Positions 49,101 to 56,618 of a stretch of DNA of 58,478 nt are shown piece after piece. The stretch is from Bryobacteraceae bacterium. Lineage in GTDB: Bacteria; Acidobacteriota; Terriglobia; Bryobacterales; Bryobacteraceae. The first letter of the stretch is position 1. Every line of letters starts with the position of its first letter. A model generated the notes under the pieces. The model saw nothing but the letters and a program-made list of their open reading frames with translations. It was not told the origin of the DNA and did not search any database. The DNA is taken from assembly GCA_025928545.1 (NCBI GenBank), contig JAICJH010000043.1, positions 1-58,478 of the forward strand, given 5' to 3'. A program made the position numbers and the translations under genes.

Positions 49101-49664
49101 AGCAGCAATCATTTCCTCAAGACGGCCGTCGGCGGCTGGTCCATTGCCGGTTCCGCCCAGTTCCAGAGTGGGGCCATGATTAATGCGCCAACAGCGAACG
49201 GTACCGGAGCCTTCGTTGCCTCAACCGGTATCGATCCCATGAAGCCGACTGCTTACTGGCAGGGTCCGTCACTGCAGCGAAAATTCAACACGTGCACAGT
49301 GACGCAGGCCACCGGTGCGCGCAGCAACTGCCTCGGCGCCGATGAGCCCGCGGCGTGGATCATCCAGCCGAATTTCGGCCTCGCATCCCTCAGCCCGCGC
49401 TTTATCGGAATCCGGAACGTTCGTCCGCCCACAGCGTCGATCTCTTTATTCAAGGACTTCGCGATCACTGAGAAATCCAGGTTCACCATCAGGGCCGACG
49501 CCTACAATCTGACCAACACTCCATGGTTCGGAACCGGCGACAACGGCGCCGGCGTTGGTACCAACGCATCCACCGGAACTTTCGGCGTAGTCAATAACTC
49601 GCCGATCTTCAATCAGGGCAATGATCCGAGAATCGTGCAGATCGCGGCGCGTATCTCCTTCTAG
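46161..49664 (+). CDS. TonB-dependent Oar-like outer-membrane receptor (receptor 2)
   Basis: The product is 1167 residues. It has a signal peptide (about 1-24) and a carboxypeptidase-regulatory domain (TISGTVTDPQSAIIPAA to VNPGTYTVTASAKGF). The plug shares SAFPDHLSERPFDNGGMDGY and NEGLGFVPPPDAV with receptor 1, and the barrel ends VQIAARISF. The protein should import a large or sparse substrate, perhaps a glycan or glycoconjugate, inferred from the downstream genes. AAGGAG precedes the ATG. It begins the co-directional run to 57316. Confidence 0.92.
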   Translation: MSFQTLTARFLLVLGLLPALALAQEFRGTISGTVTDPQSAIIPAAKIEVKNNDTSAVNTVNTSDKGNYSLPGVNPGTYTVTASAKGFKTAIRNNVEIRVGEHLDVDFKLEIGATSDTITVTTEAPMLESTASTSGTTLNQDLVADLPSLGSNPFSLIMLTNGNSHISAFPDHLSERPFDNGGMDGYSINGGPAGGNNNSYLIDGAPNNNNEGLGFVPPPDAVGEVKVMTNAYDAEFGKTGGGITSVSLKSGANALHASANWNIRNNHLNANLTQNNAAGNGVAAYHWSEPTATASGPVYLPHLYDGRNKTFFSYSFEYLFDDFPNPSSRSYPNALERTGNFSQTIGANGSPITIYDPLTTSASGIRTAFSGGVLPASRIDPVMLKMLALLPLPNVANCNIRKGCGANFVASPKRGDHYHADTVKIDQNISEKERFFASFELGNRLEFINNPGQTSAAQEGLFPTSYTWRINHGATFNLSSILSPTLVSTFKVNWLRHNGLGRSADHGADPTAFGISPKLETLFGNNNFPGITLGTYTGFAQGGTNATTFNTNWTVSETLNKVHGNHTFKFGGLMTETLQNQPAQSLIPALTFGAVFTQANFNTADQNSGDGAATALLGYPTGGSYTNPFTPAYSTRYYAVFVNDDWKVTRNLTLTLGVRWDYQNPTNERYNRGIDMFDPNAVYNIGTVPVHGGLTFLGGDNRTPYNRNLTNFQPRLGIAYNISKKLVFRGGWGKSYIQGYAFPGSTGYTTSTSVVSSPDGLNKVPTAGLSANGYAQLFGNALNQPTGSSLGPATAAGNSISFVDPNFQNAYTNSYNVGFDYELPFRTILHAEYNGSRSGKISVTKPINVLSLNQYQTLGAGQQTSAPNPFAGQLPGTGLASANTTVGQLALPFPQFTGVSETNIPIGTLRYDSLQVRIDKRLSKGLTVLGTYTWSKNLGRTDYTNPNYDCLDCLRKVVVSTDQPQLLSISMTYHMPFLTRSSNHFLKTAVGGWSIAGSAQFQSGAMINAPTANGTGAFVASTGIDPMKPTAYWQGPSLQRKFNTCTVTQATGARSNCLGADEPAAWIIQPNFGLASLSPRFIGIRNVRPPTASISLFKDFAITEKSRFTIRADAYNLTNTPWFGTGDNGAGVGTNASTGTFGVVNNSPIFNQGNDPRIVQIAARISF

Positions 49665-49683
49665 CTCGTTGTGGCTGCCGAAG

Positions 49684-49732
49684 CGCCTATGCCCCGGGCT
49701 CAAAACCCGGGGCATAGGCGTAAGGATTTTTT
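49684..49732 (+). terminator. Intrinsic terminator or attenuator after receptor 2
   Basis: CGCCTATGCCCCGGG (49684-49698), loop CTCAAAA (49699-49705), and the exact complement CCCGGGGCATAGGCG (49706-49720) form a 15-bp perfect stem. Six T follow at 49727-49732. It lies between the receptor and the exported-enzyme genes, so readthrough could set the ratio of receptor to enzymes. The ATG of the next gene is 32 bp on. Confidence 0.8.
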
Positions 49733-49764
49733 CCGCATGACATGATTACCACAAGGAAAGCAAC

Positions 49765-50466
49765 ATGAAGAACCGAAAGGTATGTGGTATCGCGCTGTGC
49801 TTCTTTATGCTGGCTGCGGCTGGCTTCGCTCAGACTCCGAAAGCTCCGGATGGATTCAGTCCCATCTTCGATGGCAAGACACTCAGGGGATGGCACTGGA
49901 GTCTGACGAATCACCATGGTTCAAACGGGCTGGCATTTGTAGAGAATGGTGTTCTTGCCTTGCGCCAGCGACCCTACGGACAGGGCGGCCTCTTTATCAC
50001 GGATAAGAAGTACCACAATTTCGAGCTTTATCTCGAAGTGAAGGCGCCTTTCGGCTGTAACAGCGGCATCTTCGTTCGCTCCACCGAAGGCGGTTCTGCC
50101 TATCAGATCGAACTCTTGCCTGGCTCGGCGACCAATGCCAGTCTGATCGGCGAGAATCAGCGCGTCAGCCAGGGCGCTCAGGCCACCGAGCTCTCGAAAG
50201 TCTGGAAGGACGATGACTTCAATTCGTTTCGCCTCCGCATGGAAGGCGACGCGCCCCACATGACGCTTTGGGTAAACGGGCAGCAGATGTGGGACGTACA
50301 GGAACCTGTGAACGATAAGGTTGCAGGTGAGACCAGTGGTCACATTGGCCTGCAACTCCACTGGGGCGTTGTTTATCAGCCCGCCGCCGGCAGTTCCAAT
50401 ATGAATGCGTGGAAGCCGGAAGCCGAATATCAGTTCCGCAATATCGCTGTTAAGGAGCTGCCGTGA
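49765..50466 (+). CDS. Exported DUF1080 (3-keto-disaccharide hydrolase-like) protein
   Basis: The product is 233 residues with a signal peptide (about 1-23). It consists of one DUF1080 domain: GFSPIFDGKTLRGWHWS, GGLFITDKKYHNFELYLEVK, SGIFVRSTEGGSAYQIEL, FNSFRLRMEGDAPHMTLWVN and FRNIAVKELP. It lacks the glycine-rich insert of the paralogue at 15699 and is the compact form. AAGGAAAG lies before the ATG. The next gene's GTG overlaps its stop (GTGA). The likely substrate is a keto-sugar glycoside, inferred from the family. Confidence 0.9.
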   Translation: MKNRKVCGIALCFFMLAAAGFAQTPKAPDGFSPIFDGKTLRGWHWSLTNHHGSNGLAFVENGVLALRQRPYGQGGLFITDKKYHNFELYLEVKAPFGCNSGIFVRSTEGGSAYQIELLPGSATNASLIGENQRVSQGAQATELSKVWKDDDFNSFRLRMEGDAPHMTLWVNGQQMWDVQEPVNDKVAGETSGHIGLQLHWGVVYQPAAGSSNMNAWKPEAEYQFRNIAVKELP

Positions 50467-51437
50467 GAAATCAGGTCGTCAACGGGGTTCTGTTGAGTCT
50501 TGCCGTCATCCCGATGCTTGCCGCCCAGGAGCCCACGTTTACGAACAGCATCGGAATGCAGTTTGTGCTGATCAAGCCAGGCTCCATGCTGGTCGGTGTC
50601 TATCAGCCGACATGTCCTGATCCTAATGCGCCGGCTCGCGGAGGAGGCGGGGGTCGGGGCGGCAGCGGGGGGCGCGCCGGATTCGGTGGCGATCCCGCGG
50701 CTTTCGGTGGCTCAGGGGGGCAGTTCGGACCGGGAGGCGGCAGTGGACGCGCCGGCCGGGGAGCGCGGGGACCTGCCGATCCCCGCACCGTCTGGACCCC
50801 TGTTGACATCGCGAAGTGTCAGGAACTCGTGAAACGCGATTCCATGTCCGGCTTCAATGTGGATATCAAAAAGCCGTACTACATCGGCAAATACGAAGTC
50901 ACACAAAGCGAGTGGAAGAAAGTCATGGGTTCCAACCCTTCTGTTTTTCAGGGCGACAGGATTTCTGACGACGCCGATCGGCATCCCGTGGACAATGTGA
51001 CGTGGCAGGACACGCAGATTTTTCTCAAAAAGCTGAATGCGATGGAGAAGACCAGACTCAATCGTCTCCCCACCGAATTTGAATGGGAATACGCGGGACG
51101 GGCCGGCGGCCCGGCCCAGCTTTCCTGGCCCGATATTCGCGCGCAGGCATGGGAACAACAGGGCAACAGCAATAAGGCTTCCACTCATTTGGTGGGTACG
51201 AAACAGCCGAATCCCTGGGGCCTCTATGACATGCTTGGCAACGTCTGGGAATGGGTGCAGGATTATTACAACGACAAAATTTTCGCCGACCCGACGCCTC
51301 CCAGGTCCGGTACAATTCATGTTTTGAAGGGTGGCGGTTTTCTCGGTGACGTGAAAAATGTCATTTATGCAACCCACGCAGGTGGTCCGGCCGACGGGTA
51401 TGACGTCGGCTTCAGAATCGTAAGGGATATCAAATAA
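50463..51437 (+). CDS. Exported SUMF1/formylglycine-generating-enzyme-like protein
   Basis: The product is 324 residues with a signal peptide (about 1-20). The SUMF1-type fold shows KYEVTQSEWKKVMGSNPS, HPVDNVTWQDTQIFLKKL, RLPTEFEWEYAGRAG, PNPWGLYDMLGNVWEWVQDYY, LKGGGFLGD and GFRIVRD. The catalytic cysteine pair of true formylglycine enzymes is not seen in its C-terminal part, so it may bind rather than modify. A glycine/arginine tract sits near residues 58-102. The start is a GTG overlapping the DUF1080 stop. Confidence 0.8.
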   Translation: MRNQVVNGVLLSLAVIPMLAAQEPTFTNSIGMQFVLIKPGSMLVGVYQPTCPDPNAPARGGGGGRGGSGGRAGFGGDPAAFGGSGGQFGPGGGSGRAGRGARGPADPRTVWTPVDIAKCQELVKRDSMSGFNVDIKKPYYIGKYEVTQSEWKKVMGSNPSVFQGDRISDDADRHPVDNVTWQDTQIFLKKLNAMEKTRLNRLPTEFEWEYAGRAGGPAQLSWPDIRAQAWEQQGNSNKASTHLVGTKQPNPWGLYDMLGNVWEWVQDYYNDKIFADPTPPRSGTIHVLKGGGFLGDVKNVIYATHAGGPADGYDVGFRIVRDIK

Positions 51438-53018
51438 ATGAATCGAACCCTGAATAAATTCTCAACAGCCGCGGCTCTCGCCGCGGGAACTCTTTGCCTC
51501 GTGTCCTCGGTAATCGCCGCGGACTATTTGACTGCCGGAGCCGATCCTGAACGAACCGGCTGGCTGAAAGATGAGAAGGTCATCTCGAAGGCGAACGCCG
51601 GCCAGATCAAGCTGCTCTGGAAGAAAACACTTCCGAGTACGCCGAGGCAGATGCACAATCTCTTCTCGCCCCTGGTTGCCCAGAGTGTGCGTACTCCGTC
51701 GGGCACAAAAGAAATCGCTGTGGTCGCCGGAGTCTCCGACGACCTCTGGGGGCTCGACGCGAAATCGGGCGACGTCCTCTGGTCCAAACACTTTCCCGCA
51801 GTTGGACTGACGGGGCAAGGCCCGCAGACCGGCACGTTATGTCCCGGCGGCCAGACAGCTGTTCCCACAGTCCAGAAAATGCCGGACGGTACCTATAAAG
51901 TCTGGGCGCTGAGCGGCGATGGCCGTCTCTGGCAGATAGACGCGGCGACCGGTGCGGAAATGGCGCCGCCTGAAAAATTCGCGCCCCCGGCCGGTAAAGC
52001 ATACGCACTCAACCTGGCCGGCGACTTTATCTACACCGTACAGGCGCAGGGCTGCGGCGGCGCAACCTACCAACTGGACGGCTACAACATCAAGACCCGG
52101 CGCACGACCGCGCTCTATCCAGGAGGAGGCGGACTGTGGGGCCGCCGCGGCGCGATGGTCGATCCGGAAGGCCGTGTTTACGAAGGTACCGGGGATGGTC
52201 CTTACGACCCCGAGCATCAGGAACTCGGCAACGTTTTGTTTCAGGCGAAGCCCGATGCTAACGGGCAGCTACAGATGCTGGGCTGGTTTGCACCGCCGAA
52301 TGCGAACTATGAGTACAAGCACGATCTCGATATGAACGTAACTCCGCTGGCTCTCGACTTCAGCGGCCGCAAGTTCCTCATCGGCACTGGAAAAGAGTGC
52401 CGCCTCTGGCTGCTCGATCGGGATAATTTTGGCGGCGGCGATTTCACCAAACACCGCGCAACACTCGACACCTCCGGTCTGATCTGCAATGACCGGCAGC
52501 AATATGACGCCGCGGGTGTATGGGGTTCCCCCGCCGCATACGTCAACAGCAGGAATGAAGCCTGGGTTTACACCCCGTTCTGGGGCCCGAAGAGCGATAC
52601 CTTCAATCCAGCTCTTACCTACAAGCCCGAGCCGGTGAAGGGTGGAGTCTCGGCTCACACCATCAGCCTGGTCAACGGTAAATGGAAGCTGGTTCCGAAA
52701 TGGCTTTCCGAAGATATGAATATGGGAGAGGAAGTCTTGGTCGCCAATGGCCTCGTGTTCGCCTACGGCTCAGGCGAAAACACGAACCAGGCGGGAGTGG
52801 ACAGTTCGTGGGACAAGCCGGCGCCGCAGGGCAGCCGCATCCAGAAATCCACCTACGCGACGTTGTATGTTCTGGATGCCGATACCGGCAAAACGCTGTG
52901 GTCGAGCGGAAAAGAGATCACTTCCTGGAATCACTTCAGCGGCATCACTGTCGCCAACGGAAAGATTTATCTGGGAACTTTTGACGGCACCACCTGGTGC
53001 TTCGGTATCGCCAAATGA
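51438..53018 (+). CDS. Exported PQQ-like beta-propeller protein 1
   Basis: The product is 526 residues with a signal peptide (about 1-28) and repeated propeller blades of the form LxAxTGKxLWSxG: LDAKSGDVLWSKHF, IDAATGAEM, LDADTGKTLWSSGKE and VANGKIYLGTFDGTTWCFGI at the end. Family members with this pattern may bind pyrroloquinoline quinone or act as pure scaffolds. No catalytic Asp or disulfide of the quinoprotein dehydrogenases was identified. The ATG follows the previous stop directly. Confidence 0.85.
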   Translation: MNRTLNKFSTAAALAAGTLCLVSSVIAADYLTAGADPERTGWLKDEKVISKANAGQIKLLWKKTLPSTPRQMHNLFSPLVAQSVRTPSGTKEIAVVAGVSDDLWGLDAKSGDVLWSKHFPAVGLTGQGPQTGTLCPGGQTAVPTVQKMPDGTYKVWALSGDGRLWQIDAATGAEMAPPEKFAPPAGKAYALNLAGDFIYTVQAQGCGGATYQLDGYNIKTRRTTALYPGGGGLWGRRGAMVDPEGRVYEGTGDGPYDPEHQELGNVLFQAKPDANGQLQMLGWFAPPNANYEYKHDLDMNVTPLALDFSGRKFLIGTGKECRLWLLDRDNFGGGDFTKHRATLDTSGLICNDRQQYDAAGVWGSPAAYVNSRNEAWVYTPFWGPKSDTFNPALTYKPEPVKGGVSAHTISLVNGKWKLVPKWLSEDMNMGEEVLVANGLVFAYGSGENTNQAGVDSSWDKPAPQGSRIQKSTYATLYVLDADTGKTLWSSGKEITSWNHFSGITVANGKIYLGTFDGTTWCFGIAK

Positions 53019-53029
53019 GGATTCCACAT

Positions 53030-54829
53030 ATGAACAAACTGAATCGCCGCGTTCTCCTGGGCGGCATAACTTTGGCTATCGTGAGTGTGGCCGTGGCGCA
53101 GATTCCGACGCCTTTCACACAGATTATGCGCTACAGCCAGACGGAGGCGACCACGGCGCGTTTTGATGCGCAGCGTACCGGCTGGATACGGGTGGATCAC
53201 TTCATTTCCCCCGAGAAGATGAATGGCTTCGCTCTGCAATGGAAAACGAAGCTGGCAAACACAACCGGCCGCGGAGCGGCTCTCAGCGGAGGCATAGTTA
53301 CCAACGGCGGCCTCGGCATAACGCTGGCTTATCTGGGAGCGTCCGGCAACCGAACCATTGCAATCGATATGGACAACGGCCATGCGTTCTTCAATCGCGC
53401 CTACAGCGCCGCACCGGCTCCGGCCGCGGGCGCCTGTCTGAGCGCCAGCCTCGCGACACCTGCCCGCACCACGCCTTTAACGCAGCCGATACCCGGTCCA
53501 CCGACACAGGCGGGTCAGGGCGCCGTGGGGCCGAATTCACAGTTGCCCTACAGCAGCGTCATCGGTGCGCCCGGCGAGGGCATTCCCCCGGTAAAGCCGG
53601 GATCGTATTTCGCTACGCCCGGAAGTTTCTTTGGCGCGACGGGCGCGCAGCCGTATGACGGCACGCCGGCCTCCGCGATCGCTGGCGCCGCATATGCGGC
53701 AACGGGTCCGGCCGGTGGTGGCGGTGGCCGCGGCAGGGGCGCAGGTGGCGGAAGCGGTGCCGGCCGCGGCGGACCAGCGAATGCCGACGGCGGGTTCGGC
53801 GGCGGTGCTCCCGGTGCAAGCGGAGCGGGTCGGGGTCCGGGCGGCGGCGGAGGTGGTGGCGGCCGTGGCGCTTTTGGCGTTGCCGGCGCGACCTACGCGA
53901 TCTCAAACGATGGCGTACTCCACGGTCTTACGCTGCACGACGGTCTGGATGGCATTCAGCCGATTCCCTTCCTCCCTGCCGGCGCACAAGCCGGCGATCT
54001 CACCTTCATCAACGGTGTGCTTTACACCGCCACGATGAACGGCTGCGGTGGCGCGCCCAACGGAGTGTGGGCAATTACTCCCGCGGCGATTCCTGCGGGT
54101 GGCGCATTTCCCAAGGCAACTTCCTGGCTCACCGGAGGTACGGCCAGCCCCCACACTCCCGCGTTCAACGCCGATGGCGTCATGTTCGTCTCGGTGAGTT
54201 CCGGCACCGGGCAATTCGCGGACTCCATTGTTTCTCTGGATCCCGCAACCCTGACGGTGAAAAATAAGTTCACCCAGCCCGGCGCGAATTTCGTGACTCC
54301 GCCGACCATTCTCCGCATCCAAAACCGCGATATCCTTTCCGCGCAGACTGCGGACGGCCGCATTTTCTTGCTGGATGGAGCCAATCTTTCCACGCCACTC
54401 TTCACGTCGCCGGCCGTGAGCAATATCGCCGCCTACAGACCGGCCGCCCTGGCGGCGTGGCAGGACTCAACCGGACAATCCTGGCTGGTTTCAACAACGC
54501 CCACGGCTGTTGTCGCGCACAAATTAAACGTTACCGGCGCTACGGCTTCGCTGACGCAGGGCTGGACTCTCCCCGGACTCAAAGCCCCGCTCGCGCCACT
54601 TGTAATCAACGGCGTCGTCTTCGCCGTTTCCACCGGCGATGCGTCTGCGCCATCCGTGCTGTATGCGGTTAACGGCATAACGGGCAAGAAGCTATGGGAC
54701 AGCGGGAAGACGATTACGACTTCCGTTCCCCGCAATTCGGCCATCTGGAACAGCATGGGACAGGTTCTGGTGGGATCTGCGGATAACACCCTCTACGCGT
54801 TCGGGGCAAATATGGAACGGCATCTCTGA
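53030..54829 (+). CDS. Exported PQQ-like beta-propeller protein 2 with glycine-rich insert
   Basis: The product is 599 residues with a signal peptide (about 1-23). Weak propeller blades are visible, such as WIRVDHFISPEKMNGFALQW early and LYAVNGITGKKLWDSGK, VLVGSADNTLYAFG near the end. A long Gly/Arg/Ala tract (DNA about 53707-53870) interrupts it after PASAIAGAAYAATG. It may partner propeller 1, since the two are adjacent (11-bp gap) and similar in plan. The ATG at 53030 is chosen because it begins the signal peptide and GAGG lies 9 bases upstream. Confidence 0.78.
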   Translation: MNKLNRRVLLGGITLAIVSVAVAQIPTPFTQIMRYSQTEATTARFDAQRTGWIRVDHFISPEKMNGFALQWKTKLANTTGRGAALSGGIVTNGGLGITLAYLGASGNRTIAIDMDNGHAFFNRAYSAAPAPAAGACLSASLATPARTTPLTQPIPGPPTQAGQGAVGPNSQLPYSSVIGAPGEGIPPVKPGSYFATPGSFFGATGAQPYDGTPASAIAGAAYAATGPAGGGGGRGRGAGGGSGAGRGGPANADGGFGGGAPGASGAGRGPGGGGGGGGRGAFGVAGATYAISNDGVLHGLTLHDGLDGIQPIPFLPAGAQAGDLTFINGVLYTATMNGCGGAPNGVWAITPAAIPAGGAFPKATSWLTGGTASPHTPAFNADGVMFVSVSSGTGQFADSIVSLDPATLTVKNKFTQPGANFVTPPTILRIQNRDILSAQTADGRIFLLDGANLSTPLFTSPAVSNIAAYRPAALAAWQDSTGQSWLVSTTPTAVVAHKLNVTGATASLTQGWTLPGLKAPLAPLVINGVVFAVSTGDASAPSVLYAVNGITGKKLWDSGKTITTSVPRNSAIWNSMGQVLVGSADNTLYAFGANMERHL

Positions 54830-54856
54830 TTCATGCATGGCAAAGGAAGGAATAAC

Positions 54857-55300
54857 ATGAATCCAAAAACCATTGCTTTAATCCTGGGCGCAATCGCATG
54901 GGTAGGTATCGCGCATGGCCAGGGGGGAGGGGGCCGCGGTGGCGGACTGCCCGGCGCGACACCGGAACAGACGCAGGCAGTCGCGGATATGAATGCGGCG
55001 CTTGCCGCCCAGAGCAGCGCCGTGGCCGCGGCCCGCGGCGAACTGACGACGGCAACGTTTTCGCCGGTTAAAGATGACGCGGCTATTAAGACAGCGGTGG
55101 AAAAGGTCCGAACTGCCGAAATTGCCCTGGCGACGAAGCGTGCGGAGGAGTTCGCAAAGCTTCAGGCCGGTCCAAACAAACTGAATCCGGATCAGATCGC
55201 GGCGCTCATTGCCGCTGGTGGAAATCCGGCTGCGGGACGCGGCGGCCGTGGTGGCGCTCCCGCCGGCGGCGGTACGCCTCCGGCAGGACGGGGCTATTAA
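54857..55300 (+). CDS. Small exported helical protein with glycine-rich ends
   Basis: The product is 147 residues. A signal peptide (about 1-21), a GQGGGGRGGG tract, a helical middle (residues about 37-122) and a second glycine-rich tail follow in order. The helical part (with AEIALATKRAEEFAKLQ) closely matches the N-terminal region of the next gene's product. Length and helical content recall Spy/CpxP-like periplasmic proteins, but this is not an assignment. The ATG has AAAGGAAGG upstream. No function is known. Confidence 0.75.
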   Translation: MNPKTIALILGAIAWVGIAHGQGGGGRGGGLPGATPEQTQAVADMNAALAAQSSAVAAARGELTTATFSPVKDDAAIKTAVEKVRTAEIALATKRAEEFAKLQAGPNKLNPDQIAALIAAGGNPAAGRGGRGGAPAGGGTPPAGRGY

Positions 55301-55319
55301 TTTACAGGCGGATTCCTTC

Positions 55320-56618
55320 ATGAAAAATCGCGTTGCATTCGTCATTTCTCTTTTGCTCGTGGCCGTATCCGGCAGTGTTGTGAAGGCCCAGCAGCCTCCG
55401 GCTGGCGGGCGCGGAGCGGCTCCGGATCCGAACCCGTTGTCTGTGGTACAGCAAGTCGCTCTGAGCCGTGAAATGGCAATTCCCACCGCCCTCACGGCCG
55501 CCCAGACGGCGGCAGCATCGGCCCTCGTGCGGGCGTCACTGACTCTGCCCGCGAACACTGCCGATATTGCGGCGAAAGCTCAGGCTCTCGCCGATGCTGA
55601 ACTCGCCCTTGCCAACGCGCGCGCAATGGCTTTCGAACGCGCCCAGAAATCTCTCCAGCCGCTGAGCTCCGCGCAGATCGCAACCTATGCCAGAAATGCC
55701 GCGGGCGGCGGTGGAGGTCGCGGTGGCCCGGGTCCGAACTGGGAGACCGCCTATTACGACCACACCGGTTTCATCTCGCTTTTTGACGGCAAAACGCTCA
55801 ATGGCTGGGACGCCGAAGAAGGCAAATGGGACGTCCAGGATGGCGCCATACACCGTCACCAGATGATTGAACCGAAGAATTTCGTGGATTTTGGCCAGTA
55901 CCATATCCACTACAACGAGGTATTCTCCGACTTCGAGTTAAAGGTAGAGTTCAAAATCAAGAGCGGCAATGCCGGCGTGCAGTACCGAAGCCGTCTTGAA
56001 AGCGGCGTTCATGCACAGGCTGGCGAGCCTCCACGCACCCCGGGCGGAGGAGGACCTGGCGGCGGTGGCGCGGCGGGTGGTGTCGAGATTCCTCAGCGTA
56101 ATGTGGCCGCTGCGATCGCGGACCCGCTTGGCAAACCTCTGCCTCCGAATATCAAGACCCTGGATGACGCGATAGCCGCGGGACTCCTGCCGAAGGGTCC
56201 CCCTTACGGCAATGGCACCGGCCATCCCTGGCAGGTCAGCGGCTACCAATTCGATATTTATGACAGCCCGACCGGCAATACCGGATCGTTCTACGAGGGC
56301 CAGGGTCGCGGCGTGATAGCCAACACGGGCGAGGTTTACCGGCTCACCGCCGACGCGAATGGCAATCCCGTGAAGACCTTCCTTGGCCGATCCTCGGACC
56401 TGACCGGGCCCCAATATTACAAACAGGGCGAATGGAATCAGCTCGAAATCATAGCTCGCGGTAACACTCTCATTCACATGCTGAACGGCAGGGTGTTCTG
56501 CGTCATCATCGACGACGATCCAGGCAGGCGCGCACTGAAAGGCATCATCTCGCTTCAGCTCGAAGGTCCGCAGGACAACGAAGTCTGGTATCGAAACGTC
56601 TGGCTGAAGAAGCTGTGA
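55320..56618 (+). CDS. Exported DUF1080 protein with an N-terminal helical domain
   Basis: The product is 432 residues. A signal peptide (about 1-24), a helical domain (about 40-128) and a GGGGRGGPG linker precede a DUF1080 domain (about 140-432: GFISLFDGKTLNGWDA, FSDFELKVEFKIKSGNAGVQYRS, YQFDIYDSPTGNTGSFYEGQGRG, WNQLEIIARGNTLIHMLNG, GIISLQLEG). AELALANARAMAFERAQ in the helical domain mirrors the preceding small protein. An internal GGGGPGGGG stretch lies near residue 240. The ATG at 55320 begins the signal peptide. A GntR gene overlaps its stop (GTGA). Confidence 0.85.
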   Translation: MKNRVAFVISLLLVAVSGSVVKAQQPPAGGRGAAPDPNPLSVVQQVALSREMAIPTALTAAQTAAASALVRASLTLPANTADIAAKAQALADAELALANARAMAFERAQKSLQPLSSAQIATYARNAAGGGGGRGGPGPNWETAYYDHTGFISLFDGKTLNGWDAEEGKWDVQDGAIHRHQMIEPKNFVDFGQYHIHYNEVFSDFELKVEFKIKSGNAGVQYRSRLESGVHAQAGEPPRTPGGGGPGGGGAAGGVEIPQRNVAAAIADPLGKPLPPNIKTLDDAIAAGLLPKGPPYGNGTGHPWQVSGYQFDIYDSPTGNTGSFYEGQGRGVIANTGEVYRLTADANGNPVKTFLGRSSDLTGPQYYKQGEWNQLEIIARGNTLIHMLNGRVFCVIIDDDPGRRALKGIISLQLEGPQDNEVWYRNVWLKKL

